The notes under the pieces are model-generated. The model was not told the DNA's origin. It searched no databases and saw only the letters and a program-made list of their open reading frames with translations. 19,344 bases of DNA, from positions 1 to 19,344 of the forward strand of contig JBBSDV010000037.1 in assembly GCA_038240335.1 (NCBI GenBank), written 5' to 3'. The first letter of the stretch is position 1. The number at the start of each line of letters is the position of its first letter. Origin of the DNA: JBBSDV01 sp038240335 (lineage in GTDB: Bacteria; Chloroflexota; Dehalococcoidia; DSTF01; JACRBR01). The translations under genes and the position numbers were made by a program. Below are positions 8,106 through 15,520 of the stretch, piece by piece.

Positions 8106-8552
8106 ATGAACTGTCCGCGGGACGAATCCATCTTGTACACCGACAAGGATCACGGCATCGAGGTCGAGCGCTGCTCGCAGTGCAAGGGCGCCTGGTACGA
8201 CTTCGGGGAACTAGCGGAGCTCGAGGCAACGGCCACGACTGGCGCCGACGCCCTCGCCGGCATGATTGAGTACTCGAAGCGCCAGAGCGAGCTCAAGTGC
8301 CCCGTCTGCGCCAGGCCCATGGAGGCGTTTGACTACCGCGCAAACAACGTCGAACTCGACGCCTGCCCCGAAGAGCATGGCTTCTGGCTCGACGCCGGCG
8401 AGTCCGATCGTGTCCGCGACATCATGCGAGAGCGCACCCGCAGCCTTGGGCGTTCTGCATCGGCGCAGCAGACATGGAACCGCGAGCGCGGGGGGGGATT
8501 CAAGCAGGGCGGCGTCATCGACCAGATCCGTCGCCTGTTCGGCGGCCGCTGA
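8106..8552 (+). CDS. Double zinc-ribbon (zf-TFIIB family) protein
   Basis: The 148-residue protein carries two zf-TFIIB-type metal-binding knuckles. The first uses C3, C23 and C26, with aspartate at position 6 where a cysteine is often found, and ends WYDFGEL. The second uses C65, C68, C87 and H91 and ends GFWLDAGE. A basic, glycine-rich C-terminus (GGGFKQGGVIDQIRRLFGGR) follows, encoded partly by a run of eight G bases at 8490-8497. The family is widespread and its function is unknown; nucleic acid or protein binding is plausible. The ATG at 8106 has AGGAG 11 nt upstream; an in-frame GTG at 8094 is inside that site and is less likely. The stop is followed after 2 nt by the GTG of the LOG gene, so the two are probably one operon. 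Confidence 0.85.
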   Translation: MNCPRDESILYTDKDHGIEVERCSQCKGAWYDFGELAELEATATTGADALAGMIEYSKRQSELKCPVCARPMEAFDYRANNVELDACPEEHGFWLDAGESDRVRDIMRERTRSLGRSASAQQTWNRERGGGFKQGGVIDQIRRLFGGR

Positions 8553-8554
8553 TC

Positions 8555-9673
8555 GTGGAGCCGACGCAAGATAAACCGCACTCCCAGGAAGTGGTTGCCG
8601 GCGTCGAACCGCTCGAGCCGCGGTCGGTCCGAACAAGCCCAACCCGGCAGCGCATCCGACGCCGCACCGGTTCCGGCGATCCGGCCATCGATGAGAAGAT
8701 CCGCCTCCTCCTCGATGATGTGCAAGTCCCCGACACCGACCTGCTGCAGGATCTACTCGAGACCGCCTTCCGGATGGCGCGCACCGCCAACCGTGGCGAG
8801 ATGAAGCTTGTCAGCCGGTCGATCCGCGAACTTGGACGCGCCTTCCGCGTCTTCGCGCCCTACCGTGGCGTCCGGAAGGTCAGCATCTTCGGGTCGGCGC
8901 GCACTCGCCAGGATGACGCCGAGTATGCCCTCGCCCGCGACTTCTCCTACGAGATCGCCTCCCGTGGCTGGATGGTGATCACCGGCGCCGGCCCCGGCAT
9001 CATGGCCGCCGGACACGAAGGCGCGGGCAAGAAGAAGAGTTTCGGCGTCGGCATCAAGCTCCCAATCGAGCAGAGCGCGAACGGCTTCATCGCCGGCGAC
9101 CCGAAGCTCATCGATTTCAAGTACTTCTTCACCCGGAAGATCACCTTCATGAAGGAATCCGACGCGTTCGTCTTGCTGCCGGGTGGCTACGGGACGCTCG
9201 ACGAAGGGTTCGAGTTGCTGACGCTGATGCAGACGGGCAAGACCGCTATTCGACCCGTCGTCCTCCTCGAACCGGAAGGCGGGACGTATTGGCAGGAATG
9301 GGTGCGCTTCGTCCGCTCGCACCTCGTCGAGCGCCGCCTCGCGTCTGAAGAGGACATGGCGCTCTTCGAGGCGGCGGTCAGCATCAATGACGCCGTCTCG
9401 ATCATCGAGCGGTTCTACAAGAACTACGACTCGGCCCGCTATGTCGGAGAGCGGCTTATCCTCCGACTCAAATGCGCGCCGTCGCCGCCACAGCTCGCCC
9501 GGCTTAACGAGGACTTCCGTGATCTCGTCGTCAGCGGGCGCATCGAGAAGACTGCAATCACAACGGACGAAGCGCGCGATGATGATGTTCCGGACCTCGC
9601 CCGGATCGCTCTCCATCCGACCCACAATTTCGGCCGCATCCGCCAACTGATAGACGCGCTCAATGGCCTCTAA
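8555..9673 (+). CDS. LOG-family nucleotide 5'-monophosphate hydrolase (extended form)
   Basis: The central Rossmann-like domain, beginning near V109 (KVSIFGSARTRQDD), contains the LOG signature P209-G-G-Y-G-T-L-D-E217 and GAGPGIMAAGHEGAGKK. Family members cleave the glycosidic bond of nucleoside monophosphates, releasing a base and ribose 5-phosphate; the eukaryotic-like cytokinin activity should not be assumed here. At 372 residues it is about twice the minimal LOG length. The extra parts are a roughly 105-residue N-terminal segment, helical in its second half (LLQDLLETAFRMARTANRGE), and an approximately 100-residue C-terminal segment. The N-terminal segment is typical of a long subgroup seen in Actinobacteria and Chloroflexi. 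The chosen GTG lies 2 nt after the zinc-ribbon stop; it lacks a clear Shine-Dalgarno, so translation may be coupled. Confidence 0.88.
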   Translation: MEPTQDKPHSQEVVAGVEPLEPRSVRTSPTRQRIRRRTGSGDPAIDEKIRLLLDDVQVPDTDLLQDLLETAFRMARTANRGEMKLVSRSIRELGRAFRVFAPYRGVRKVSIFGSARTRQDDAEYALARDFSYEIASRGWMVITGAGPGIMAAGHEGAGKKKSFGVGIKLPIEQSANGFIAGDPKLIDFKYFFTRKITFMKESDAFVLLPGGYGTLDEGFELLTLMQTGKTAIRPVVLLEPEGGTYWQEWVRFVRSHLVERRLASEEDMALFEAAVSINDAVSIIERFYKNYDSARYVGERLILRLKCAPSPPQLARLNEDFRDLVVSGRIEKTAITTDEARDDDVPDLARIALHPTHNFGRIRQLIDALNGL

Positions 9674-9817
9674 CACTGCGCGTCAAACACGCCTGTCCGC
9701 ACTACCATTCTGTGACACGGCGCACCTGGGGCCGGTACCATCATGGAAGCGTGATCCGGTGCGTCCCGTCACGCGAACTAGGTTCAAGGTCTCGCTGCCT
9801 GCATTGAGGAGTTGATC

Positions 9818-11617
9818 TTGCCGTTTCTCCGCCATCGAGCATCTGTATGTGCTCTCGCCGCACTTGCGCTGCTCGCTGCCGTCGCGCTGCTTGTCCGTCC
9901 GCACGCGGCGTCGGCGCACCCGCTCGGCAACTTCACCATCAATCATTACGACCGGATCGAAGTCTCGGAGAGCGGCATCCAGGTCTATCGCGTGCTCGAC
10001 ATGGCGGAGATCCCGACGTTTCAAGAGAAGCAGGCGCGGCTTGACGCGAATGGCGACGGCACGATCGACGACGCCGAAGGCGAATCCTGGGCGTCCGCGA
10101 AGGTGACCGAGCTCGCGTCGAACATGCATCTCGTCGTCAACGGCAACGAACGCAAGCTCCTCGCTGAATCGCACGAGCTCACGTTCCCTGCAGGGCAGGG
10201 CGGCCTCTCGCTGCTGCGGCTCACCGTTACCTACCAGGCGAGCCTGCCCGACAATTGGCGCGATGCCTCGCCGAGCGTCCAATTCGAGGATGCAAACTAC
10301 GGCGACCGGCTCGGTTGGCGGGAGATCATCGTGCGTGGCGGCGCCGGCGTCGACGTGCGGGGCGCGAGCGTGCCGGCGGAAGACGTCAGCGACGAACTGC
10401 TCGCCTACCCGCAGAACTCCCTGACGAGCCCGCTCGATGTCCGGAAAGCGTCATTCTCGTTCGCGCCCGGCGTCGGCTCCGCCGCGCCCGGGCGGCCCAC
10501 CCGCGAGACACAGGCCGTTCGCGGCAATCCCGATTCACCCCTCGCGCGATTCGAAAAACTCGTGACGCACGATCATCTCGGTCCTGGATTCTTCGTGCTC
10601 GCTCTAATGGCCGCCGTCGGCTTCGGTGCACTTCACGCGCTATCTCCCGGCCACGGCAAGACGATCGTCGCCGCCTATCTGGTCGGCTCGAAGGGCACCG
10701 GCAAGCACGCGCTGCTCCTCGGGCTCACGGTGACGGCGACGCACACGTCCAGCGTCTACGCGCTCGGATTTGTCACGCTCTATTTGTCCCAATACGTCGT
10801 TCCCGAACGGCTCTACCCGTGGCTAAGCCTGATCTCGGGCGGCATCATCGTCCTCATGGGCCTATCCCTGTTCTACGGCCGTTTCCGCTCGAGCGGCCTC
10901 TTCGGCCAGGGCTGGCGCTGGGCCCGATCTCGCGTCAACGGCTCCTCCAGCCCGCAGCAGTACGCCCTCGCAACCAGCGATGCGGGCGCAATGATGATGT
11001 CGATCTCCTCGTCTCTCGAACCGCAAGCCGTCAATCTCGCATCGGCAGAGCATGCGCGGGCGGAGCAAGCGTCCACCGAGGCCCTTGCACACGATCGCGA
11101 CGCCGCCCACACCCACAACCACGACGCCGCGCACGCCGCGGGCGTTGAGGACGATCACGACGTACACACTCACGACCCTGACAATGCGGCGGCACACAGC
11201 CACGGCTGGGGCCCAGCGCACAGCCATGCGATACCCGGTCAGGATGGGGAGTCCGTCACGTGGCAGCGCCTGGTTGGTCTCGGCATCTTCGGCGGCTTGC
11301 TGCCGTGTCCGTCCGCCATTGTCGTCATGCTCGGCGCTGTCGCCGCGCACCGGGTGGGCTTCGGGCTGCTCCTTATTGTCTTCTTCAGCCTCGGTCTCGC
11401 CGGCGTCCTCACCGGCATCGGATTCGCCCTCGTGTACGCTAGAACGATCACAGAGCGCGTGCCATTTCTTGGCCGCATCGCCGCCCGCGCTGAATCGTCC
11501 GATGGCGGCCTGCTGTCGCTAGCTGTCCGCGCACTGCCCGTGGTGAGCGCTGCCGCCGTCGTCGGCGCCGGCGCGTTCGTCACTCTGCGCGCGATCTCCA
11601 CCGGCGGCTTCTTTTAG
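9818..11617 (+). CDS. NicO-type nickel/cobalt transporter with EF-hand and His-rich loop
   Basis: The 599-residue protein starts with a signal-peptide-like segment ending ASA-HPLGNF. The exported N-terminal domain holds a textbook EF-hand loop, DANGDGTIDDAE (residues 76-87). The membrane part has the NicO/RcnA signatures ALHALSPGHGKTIVAAYLVG (about 271-290) and GGLLPCPSAIVV (about 491). Between them lies a hydrophilic loop with 13 histidines in about 60 residues (412-470), as in metal-efflux relatives. Family knowledge points to transport of Ni or Co across the inner membrane; the direction is unproven. I chose TTG at 9818 because GAGGAG (9806-9811) is 6 nt upstream; TTG at 9812 abuts the same site and is unlikely. 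It is preceded by 138 bp and followed by a terminator, so it is probably monocistronic. Confidence 0.85.
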   Translation: MPFLRHRASVCALAALALLAAVALLVRPHAASAHPLGNFTINHYDRIEVSESGIQVYRVLDMAEIPTFQEKQARLDANGDGTIDDAEGESWASAKVTELASNMHLVVNGNERKLLAESHELTFPAGQGGLSLLRLTVTYQASLPDNWRDASPSVQFEDANYGDRLGWREIIVRGGAGVDVRGASVPAEDVSDELLAYPQNSLTSPLDVRKASFSFAPGVGSAAPGRPTRETQAVRGNPDSPLARFEKLVTHDHLGPGFFVLALMAAVGFGALHALSPGHGKTIVAAYLVGSKGTGKHALLLGLTVTATHTSSVYALGFVTLYLSQYVVPERLYPWLSLISGGIIVLMGLSLFYGRFRSSGLFGQGWRWARSRVNGSSSPQQYALATSDAGAMMMSISSSLEPQAVNLASAEHARAEQASTEALAHDRDAAHTHNHDAAHAAGVEDDHDVHTHDPDNAAAHSHGWGPAHSHAIPGQDGESVTWQRLVGLGIFGGLLPCPSAIVVMLGAVAAHRVGFGLLLIVFFSLGLAGVLTGIGFALVYARTITERVPFLGRIAARAESSDGGLLSLAVRALPVVSAAAVVGAGAFVTLRAISTGGFF

Positions 11618-11630
11618 CCGCCTTGTCTTG
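11603..11630 (+). terminator. Rho-independent terminator overlapping the NicO stop codon
   Basis: GGCGGCT (11603-11609) pairs perfectly with AGCCGCC (11616-11622) around a TCTTTT loop, and TTGTCTTG follows. The stem contains the last sense codons and the TAG stop, so the ribosome would shield it until termination of translation. Confidence 0.55.
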
Positions 11631-11658
11631 TGGAAGTCTCTGGTCTTACTTCGGCCGC

Positions 11659-11686
11659 TTGCATAGCGTGTGCTCCTGCATACAAT
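11659..11686 (+). promoter_or_regulatory. Probable promoter of the EthD-domain gene
   Basis: TACAAT (11681-11686) is a good -10 box, matching five of six consensus bases. TTGCAT (11659-11664), 16 nt upstream, is a weaker -35. Transcription would begin near 11693, about 34 nt before the ATG at 11727. It lies between the NicO terminator and this gene. Confidence 0.45.
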
Positions 11687-11726
11687 CGCCGCGCGAGGCA
11701 CCATGTTCGATGACTGGAGTTGTTCG

Positions 11727-12059
11727 ATGGTCAAGCTGATCTATTGCATCTCGAAGAAGGCAGACATGAGCGTCGATGAATTCCAGCAGTACTGGCGCGA
11801 CACGCACGCACCGATCGCCGCGGCGATCCCTGGCCTCCGCCGCTACGTGCAGTCGCACGTCGTTCCCGTGCTGTATGACCGCAATGCCGCTTCGATCCCG
11901 TTTGACGGGGCCGCGGAACTCTGGTTCGGCGACATGGACACACTGCGCAGCGCCATGCGCTCCCCCGAAACGGCCGCCGCGCTCAAGGACGAAGAGAATT
12001 TCATCGACCACACGCGAGTCGCCTCATTCATCACTACCGAACACGTTATCGTCGGCTGA
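11727..12059 (+). CDS. EthD-domain small protein (dimeric ferredoxin-like fold)
   Basis: This 110-residue protein fits the EthD family: it begins MVKLIYCISKKADMSVDEFQ, continues with YWRDTHAPIAAAIPGLRRYV, and ends with a short strand-rich region. EthD-type proteins form small alpha/beta barrels as dimers; they were named from ethyl tert-butyl ether degradation, but most members have no known substrate and that role should not be assumed. The start at 11727 is supported by GGAG at 11716-11719, 7 nt upstream; in-frame codons before it are not needed. The gene has its own likely promoter, and only 44 bp separate it from the downstream GH20 gene, so read-through is possible. Confidence 0.8.
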   Translation: MVKLIYCISKKADMSVDEFQQYWRDTHAPIAAAIPGLRRYVQSHVVPVLYDRNAASIPFDGAAELWFGDMDTLRSAMRSPETAAALKDEENFIDHTRVASFITTEHVIVG

Positions 12060-12103
12060 GAGAACGATCCGTCGACTGGCTGTACACGGCGCGCGCACGT
12101 AGC

Positions 12104-13975
12104 ATGTCGGCGATGACACTGTTACTCGCACCGATACCACAAATAGTCGATATCACCGGAGGCACGCTCACACTTTCACGCGACCGATCGATCGTGCTAT
12201 TCGCCGATGCCTCGCTGCACGGGACGACCGCGGCGCGGGCGCTACAGACGGCTCTCGCGCAGTACGCAAACGTGCAGTGGGACATCCGCGCGGCGTCCGG
12301 CCTCGCGGAGCGCGAAGGCATCGTCGCCACGATCGACCAGCGCATCGAGAAGCCGGAGGGCTACCACCTGACGATCGGCGACGAGCGCATCGGCATCGTC
12401 GCTCGCGACGGAGCGGGTCTTGCGCACGCGTTCGCGACGCTGACGCAAATTGTCCGGCAGCACGGAAAGCGCCTGCCGCAACTGCATATCGAGGATTATC
12501 CCGACTTTGCCCATCGCGGCGTCATGCTCGACATCAGCCGCGACAAAGTACCGACGATGGAGACGCTATACGGGCTCGTCGACACGCTTGCCGAATGGAA
12601 GATCAATCAGTTCCAGCTGTACATGGAGCACAGTTTCGCCTACGACCGGCACAAGGCCGTCTGGAAGAACGCCTCGCCGATGACCGGCGAAGAAATACTC
12701 GCTCTCGATGCCTACTGCCGCGCCCGCTACATCGATCTCGTGCCGAACCAGAACAGCTTCGGCCACATGTCGCGGTGGCTCGAGAAAAAGCCGTACAACG
12801 ATCTCGCCGAAGCGCCGGGCGGCTCGAAGGTGCCGTGGGGCAAGCTGCCGCCGTTCACGCTCGATCCCGCCGATCCCCGCTCGCTGGCGCTGATCGAACA
12901 GCTCTACGCCGAACTCCTGCCGCACTTCTCCAGCCGGTTGTTCAATGTCGGCTGCGACGAAACATTTGATCTAGGAATGGGGAAGAGCGCTGCCGCCGTC
13001 AAGAAGGTTGGATCGGGCCGCGTCTATCTCGACTTTCTGCTCAAGATTCACAAGCTCTGCGAGCGGCACGGCCGCAAGATGCAGTTCTGGGGCGACATCA
13101 TCATGCAGCACCCCCAGCTCATCGCGGAGATCCCCCACGACGTCACCGCGCTCGAGTGGGGCTACGAGCACGATCATCCCTACGCCGTCGACACCGCCGC
13201 CTTCCGAAAGGCCGGCTTGCCGTACTACGTGTGTCCGGGCACGGGCGCGTGGATCTCGTTCATCGGCCGCACCGACAATGCGGTCGCCAACATCCGGAAC
13301 GCGACGACGAACGGCAGGCGCAATGGCGCCGTGGGCGTCCTCAACACGATGTGGGGCGACAATGGCCATATGCAACCGCTCCCCGTCGAATACCTCGGCT
13401 TGCTGTACGGCGCCGCCATGAGCTGGTCTCCGTACGCGAGCGCTGATATGGATATCGCGCGCACACTCAGCCTGCAGGCGTTCGACGATCCGTCCGGCGT
13501 GACCGGCAGAGCCGCGTTTGATCTCGGCAATGCCTACCAAATCAGCGGCGCGCGTTCGAGGAACGGCTCGCTGCTCGCGCAGATGTACTTCATGCCGCTG
13601 AAGAGCGACTGGCCGATGCAGCGCGTGCGCGAGGGCGGCTTTGATGACACCAGCGCACAGCTCGTGGCGACACTCGCTCGTTTCGATGCGACGGGGATGC
13701 GGCGCGCCGATGCGGCGCTCGTCGTCGACGAGTATGCGTGCGCGGTCGAGATGTCCGGCATCGGCGCCGCTATCGGCGGCGCCAAGTTCGCGCGGACGAC
13801 CGCGGCATCGCCGCAACGGGTGCGCGCCGCGTACAAGCGCGCCGCGAAGCGTCTCGACGCCGTCGTGCCAGGGTTCGAGAGGACTTGGCTCGCTCGGAAC
13901 CGCGAGGGCGGCATGTCCGACAGCGTCGCCCGCCTCCGCAAACTAGCCGCCGAACTACGCAAGATGGCGGGTTAG
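12104..13975 (+). CDS. GH20 beta-N-acetylhexosaminidase, apparently cytosolic
   Basis: The 623-residue protein has a small N-terminal domain (about 1-135; LLAPIPQIVDITGGTLTLS) of the GH20b type and then a (beta/alpha)8 catalytic domain beginning HRGVMLDISRDKVP. The catalytic aspartate-glutamate pair is D285-E286 in FNVGCDETFDLG. NTMWGDNG (W417-G-D-N) is probably part of the sugar pocket. GH20 enzymes remove terminal GlcNAc or GalNAc by substrate-assisted catalysis. There is no signal peptide, so it should act on imported or recycled oligosaccharides, much like cytosolic GH20C-type enzymes; this comparison is from memory. The last 170 residues are mainly helical and of unclear role. The ATG at 12104 has no clear ribosome binding site; ATG at 12113 is an alternative. 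No sugar-uptake genes are adjacent. Confidence 0.88.
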   Translation: MSAMTLLLAPIPQIVDITGGTLTLSRDRSIVLFADASLHGTTAARALQTALAQYANVQWDIRAASGLAEREGIVATIDQRIEKPEGYHLTIGDERIGIVARDGAGLAHAFATLTQIVRQHGKRLPQLHIEDYPDFAHRGVMLDISRDKVPTMETLYGLVDTLAEWKINQFQLYMEHSFAYDRHKAVWKNASPMTGEEILALDAYCRARYIDLVPNQNSFGHMSRWLEKKPYNDLAEAPGGSKVPWGKLPPFTLDPADPRSLALIEQLYAELLPHFSSRLFNVGCDETFDLGMGKSAAAVKKVGSGRVYLDFLLKIHKLCERHGRKMQFWGDIIMQHPQLIAEIPHDVTALEWGYEHDHPYAVDTAAFRKAGLPYYVCPGTGAWISFIGRTDNAVANIRNATTNGRRNGAVGVLNTMWGDNGHMQPLPVEYLGLLYGAAMSWSPYASADMDIARTLSLQAFDDPSGVTGRAAFDLGNAYQISGARSRNGSLLAQMYFMPLKSDWPMQRVREGGFDDTSAQLVATLARFDATGMRRADAALVVDEYACAVEMSGIGAAIGGAKFARTTAASPQRVRAAYKRAAKRLDAVVPGFERTWLARNREGGMSDSVARLRKLAAELRKMAG

Positions 13976-14063
13976 CACGGACCGTCCCTCGTGTGCCGCC
14001 CAGCTGGCACTAGGATGCTCGACAATTTAATTCGGAGTGACGCGGCGTAGCGACCACATCGGC

Positions 14064-14405
14064 TTACGGATAGCGCGGCGGCAAGAACGATCCGTCGGCG
14101 GCCCTCAGCACGGGCACGATTGAGACGATCGCCTCCCGATTGATCGAGCCGAAGACGTGCGGATAGATGCGCGCATCGTCGTCATAGCGCACCGGCGCAG
14201 CCAGTTTCGATTGGTCGATGACGAGCGCGACGTACATGCGCCGGTCGTCCTTGTAGTGCCGGTTCGCCGTCTCGGCGAGGTTCGCCGCACCGTCGGTGCA
14301 ATGCACGAATCCATCGTCGTCGAATGCCGCGGGCAAGTACGGCTCGCTCGAATCGCAGTCGCGATAGTACTCTGCCGCGACAAGATGAAACGTTGTTTCA
14401 CTCAT
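14064..14405 (-). CDS. DUF952 family protein
   Basis: The 113-residue protein shows the DUF952 pattern: an N-terminal TFHLVAAEYY strand, DDDGFVHCTDGAANLAETAN in the middle, a strand YVALVIDQSKL, and the conserved PHVFGSINREAIVSIVPV near the end. The conserved histidine and cysteine in FVHCTD suggest a small pocket, and the family shares a fold with some ADP-ribosyl-transfer and RNA phosphotransferase proteins, but no activity is established. Its ATG overlaps the MoxR stop as ATGA, with GGGAG 10 nt upstream inside the MoxR gene, so it is translated from the same message. It converges with the GH20 gene; the 88-bp gap between them has only a weak 5-bp hairpin (13993-14010). Confidence 0.85.
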   Translation of the reverse strand: MSETTFHLVAAEYYRDCDSSEPYLPAAFDDDGFVHCTDGAANLAETANRHYKDDRRMYVALVIDQSKLAAPVRYDDDARIYPHVFGSINREAIVSIVPVLRAADGSFLPPRYP

Positions 14406-15394
14406 GGCACTTCGACTCCCGCCAGCACGCGCTCGACAATATCGTCCGCCGTCATGTTCTCCGCCTCCGCCTCGTACGTGACCACGATGCGATGCCGCAG
14501 GACGTCGCGTGCAATCGATTTCACATCGTCCGGATCGACGTAGCCGCGGCCGTTCACGAATGCGTGCGCGCGCGATGCCTGCGCGAGGAAGATGCTCGCT
14601 CGTGGCGATGCTCCATACGCAATCATCGGCGCCAGTGCCGGCAGACGGTAAGCGGCCGGTTCCCGCGTCGCATAGACAAGGTGCACGATGTAGTCCCGCA
14701 GCCGCTCATCCATATGGATCTCGGCGAGCGCCGCCGTTGCGCCTGCCACAACCGTCGGTTCCGCGACGCAGTTGACGACGGTTGGCGCCGACGGCACGAC
14801 GAAGCGGTCGAGAATCCGCTTCTCCTCGTCGCGGGTAGGATAGGTAACGACGACGTTCAGCATGAATCGATCAAGCTGCGCTTCCGGGAGCGCGTATGTG
14901 CCCTCGTGCTCGATCGGGTTCTGCGTCGCCAGCACCATGAACGGATCTTCGAGAGCGAACGTCTCGCCGGCGATGCTGACCTGCCGCTCTTGCATCGCCT
15001 CGAGCAGCGCCGACTGCACCTTGGCTGGAGCGCGGTTGATCTCGTCGGCGAGGACGATACTGGCGAAGATCGGTCCCTTGCGCACATGAAACGCGCTGTC
15101 TTGCGGACTGTAGATCTGCGTGCCGGTGACGTCGGCTGGAAGCATGTCCGGCGTGAACTGAATACGGACGAACGGCGCATCGATCGCCTTCGCCAATGTG
15201 CTGACCGTCAACGTTTTCGCCAATCCGGGCACGCCCTCGATGAGAACGTGACCGCGGCAGAGCATCGCAATCAACAGCCGTTCGACAAGCAGATCCTGCC
15301 CGACGATCACCTTCGCGACTTCGCTCTTGATCGCGTCCACAAACCGGCTCTGCGCACGTACACGTTCGTTGATCGACGAGATATCGATGGTCAG
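14402..15394 (-). CDS. MoxR-family AAA+ ATPase, probable CTG start
   Basis: This is a MoxR-type AAA+ ATPase of about 330 residues. With the start used here, Walker A is G54-VPGLAK-T61, Walker B ends D117-E118 (IVLADEINRA), and the sensor region is NPIEHEGTYALPEAQLDRF. MoxR ATPases act as chaperones that help mature protein complexes. The only ATG, GTG or TTG in frame near the 5' end is GTG at 15340, which would delete the conserved leading helix (SSINERVRAQSRFVDAI). A CTG at 15394-15392 keeps it and has a full GGAGG (15404-15400) 5 nt upstream, so I take CTG as the start; 15340 is the fallback. The usual partners (DUF58, VWA, transglutaminase) are absent. It follows the PHP gene by about 126 bp and is coupled to DUF952. 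Confidence 0.88.
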   Translation of the reverse strand: MTIDISSINERVRAQSRFVDAIKSEVAKVIVGQDLLVERLLIAMLCRGHVLIEGVPGLAKTLTVSTLAKAIDAPFVRIQFTPDMLPADVTGTQIYSPQDSAFHVRKGPIFASIVLADEINRAPAKVQSALLEAMQERQVSIAGETFALEDPFMVLATQNPIEHEGTYALPEAQLDRFMLNVVVTYPTRDEEKRILDRFVVPSAPTVVNCVAEPTVVAGATAALAEIHMDERLRDYIVHLVYATREPAAYRLPALAPMIAYGASPRASIFLAQASRAHAFVNGRGYVDPDDVKSIARDVLRHRIVVTYEAEAENMTADDIVERVLAGVEVP

Positions 15395-15399
15395 CGCAG

Positions 15400-15404
15400 C
15401 CTCC
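15400..15404 (-). promoter_or_regulatory. GGAGG ribosome binding site that decides the MoxR start
   Basis: On the minus strand GGAGG is followed by CTGCG and then CTG (15394-15392). No ATG, GTG or TTG lies at a suitable distance in the MoxR frame. The site therefore supports initiation at CTG. Confidence 0.6.
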
Positions 15405-15520
15405 GCGGTTTGCGTCAGTGTACGCTCGGCGCGCCGGTGAGGCGAGAAGGGTGCTAGCTCGGTGCGGCGTGCAGCGGTGCGACGTCTCCTCTCCGTCGGG
15501 GCCGAAGAGCCACAGTCCGA

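Noticed and set aside
9781..9800. tRNA-like GGTTCAAGG segment (and GGTTCC near 7845)
   Set aside because: The T-loop consensus is not completed and no acceptor or anticodon stems can be formed around them.
14324..15457. 377-codon plus-strand open frame
   Set aside because: It is antisense to MoxR, whose Walker motifs are unambiguous.
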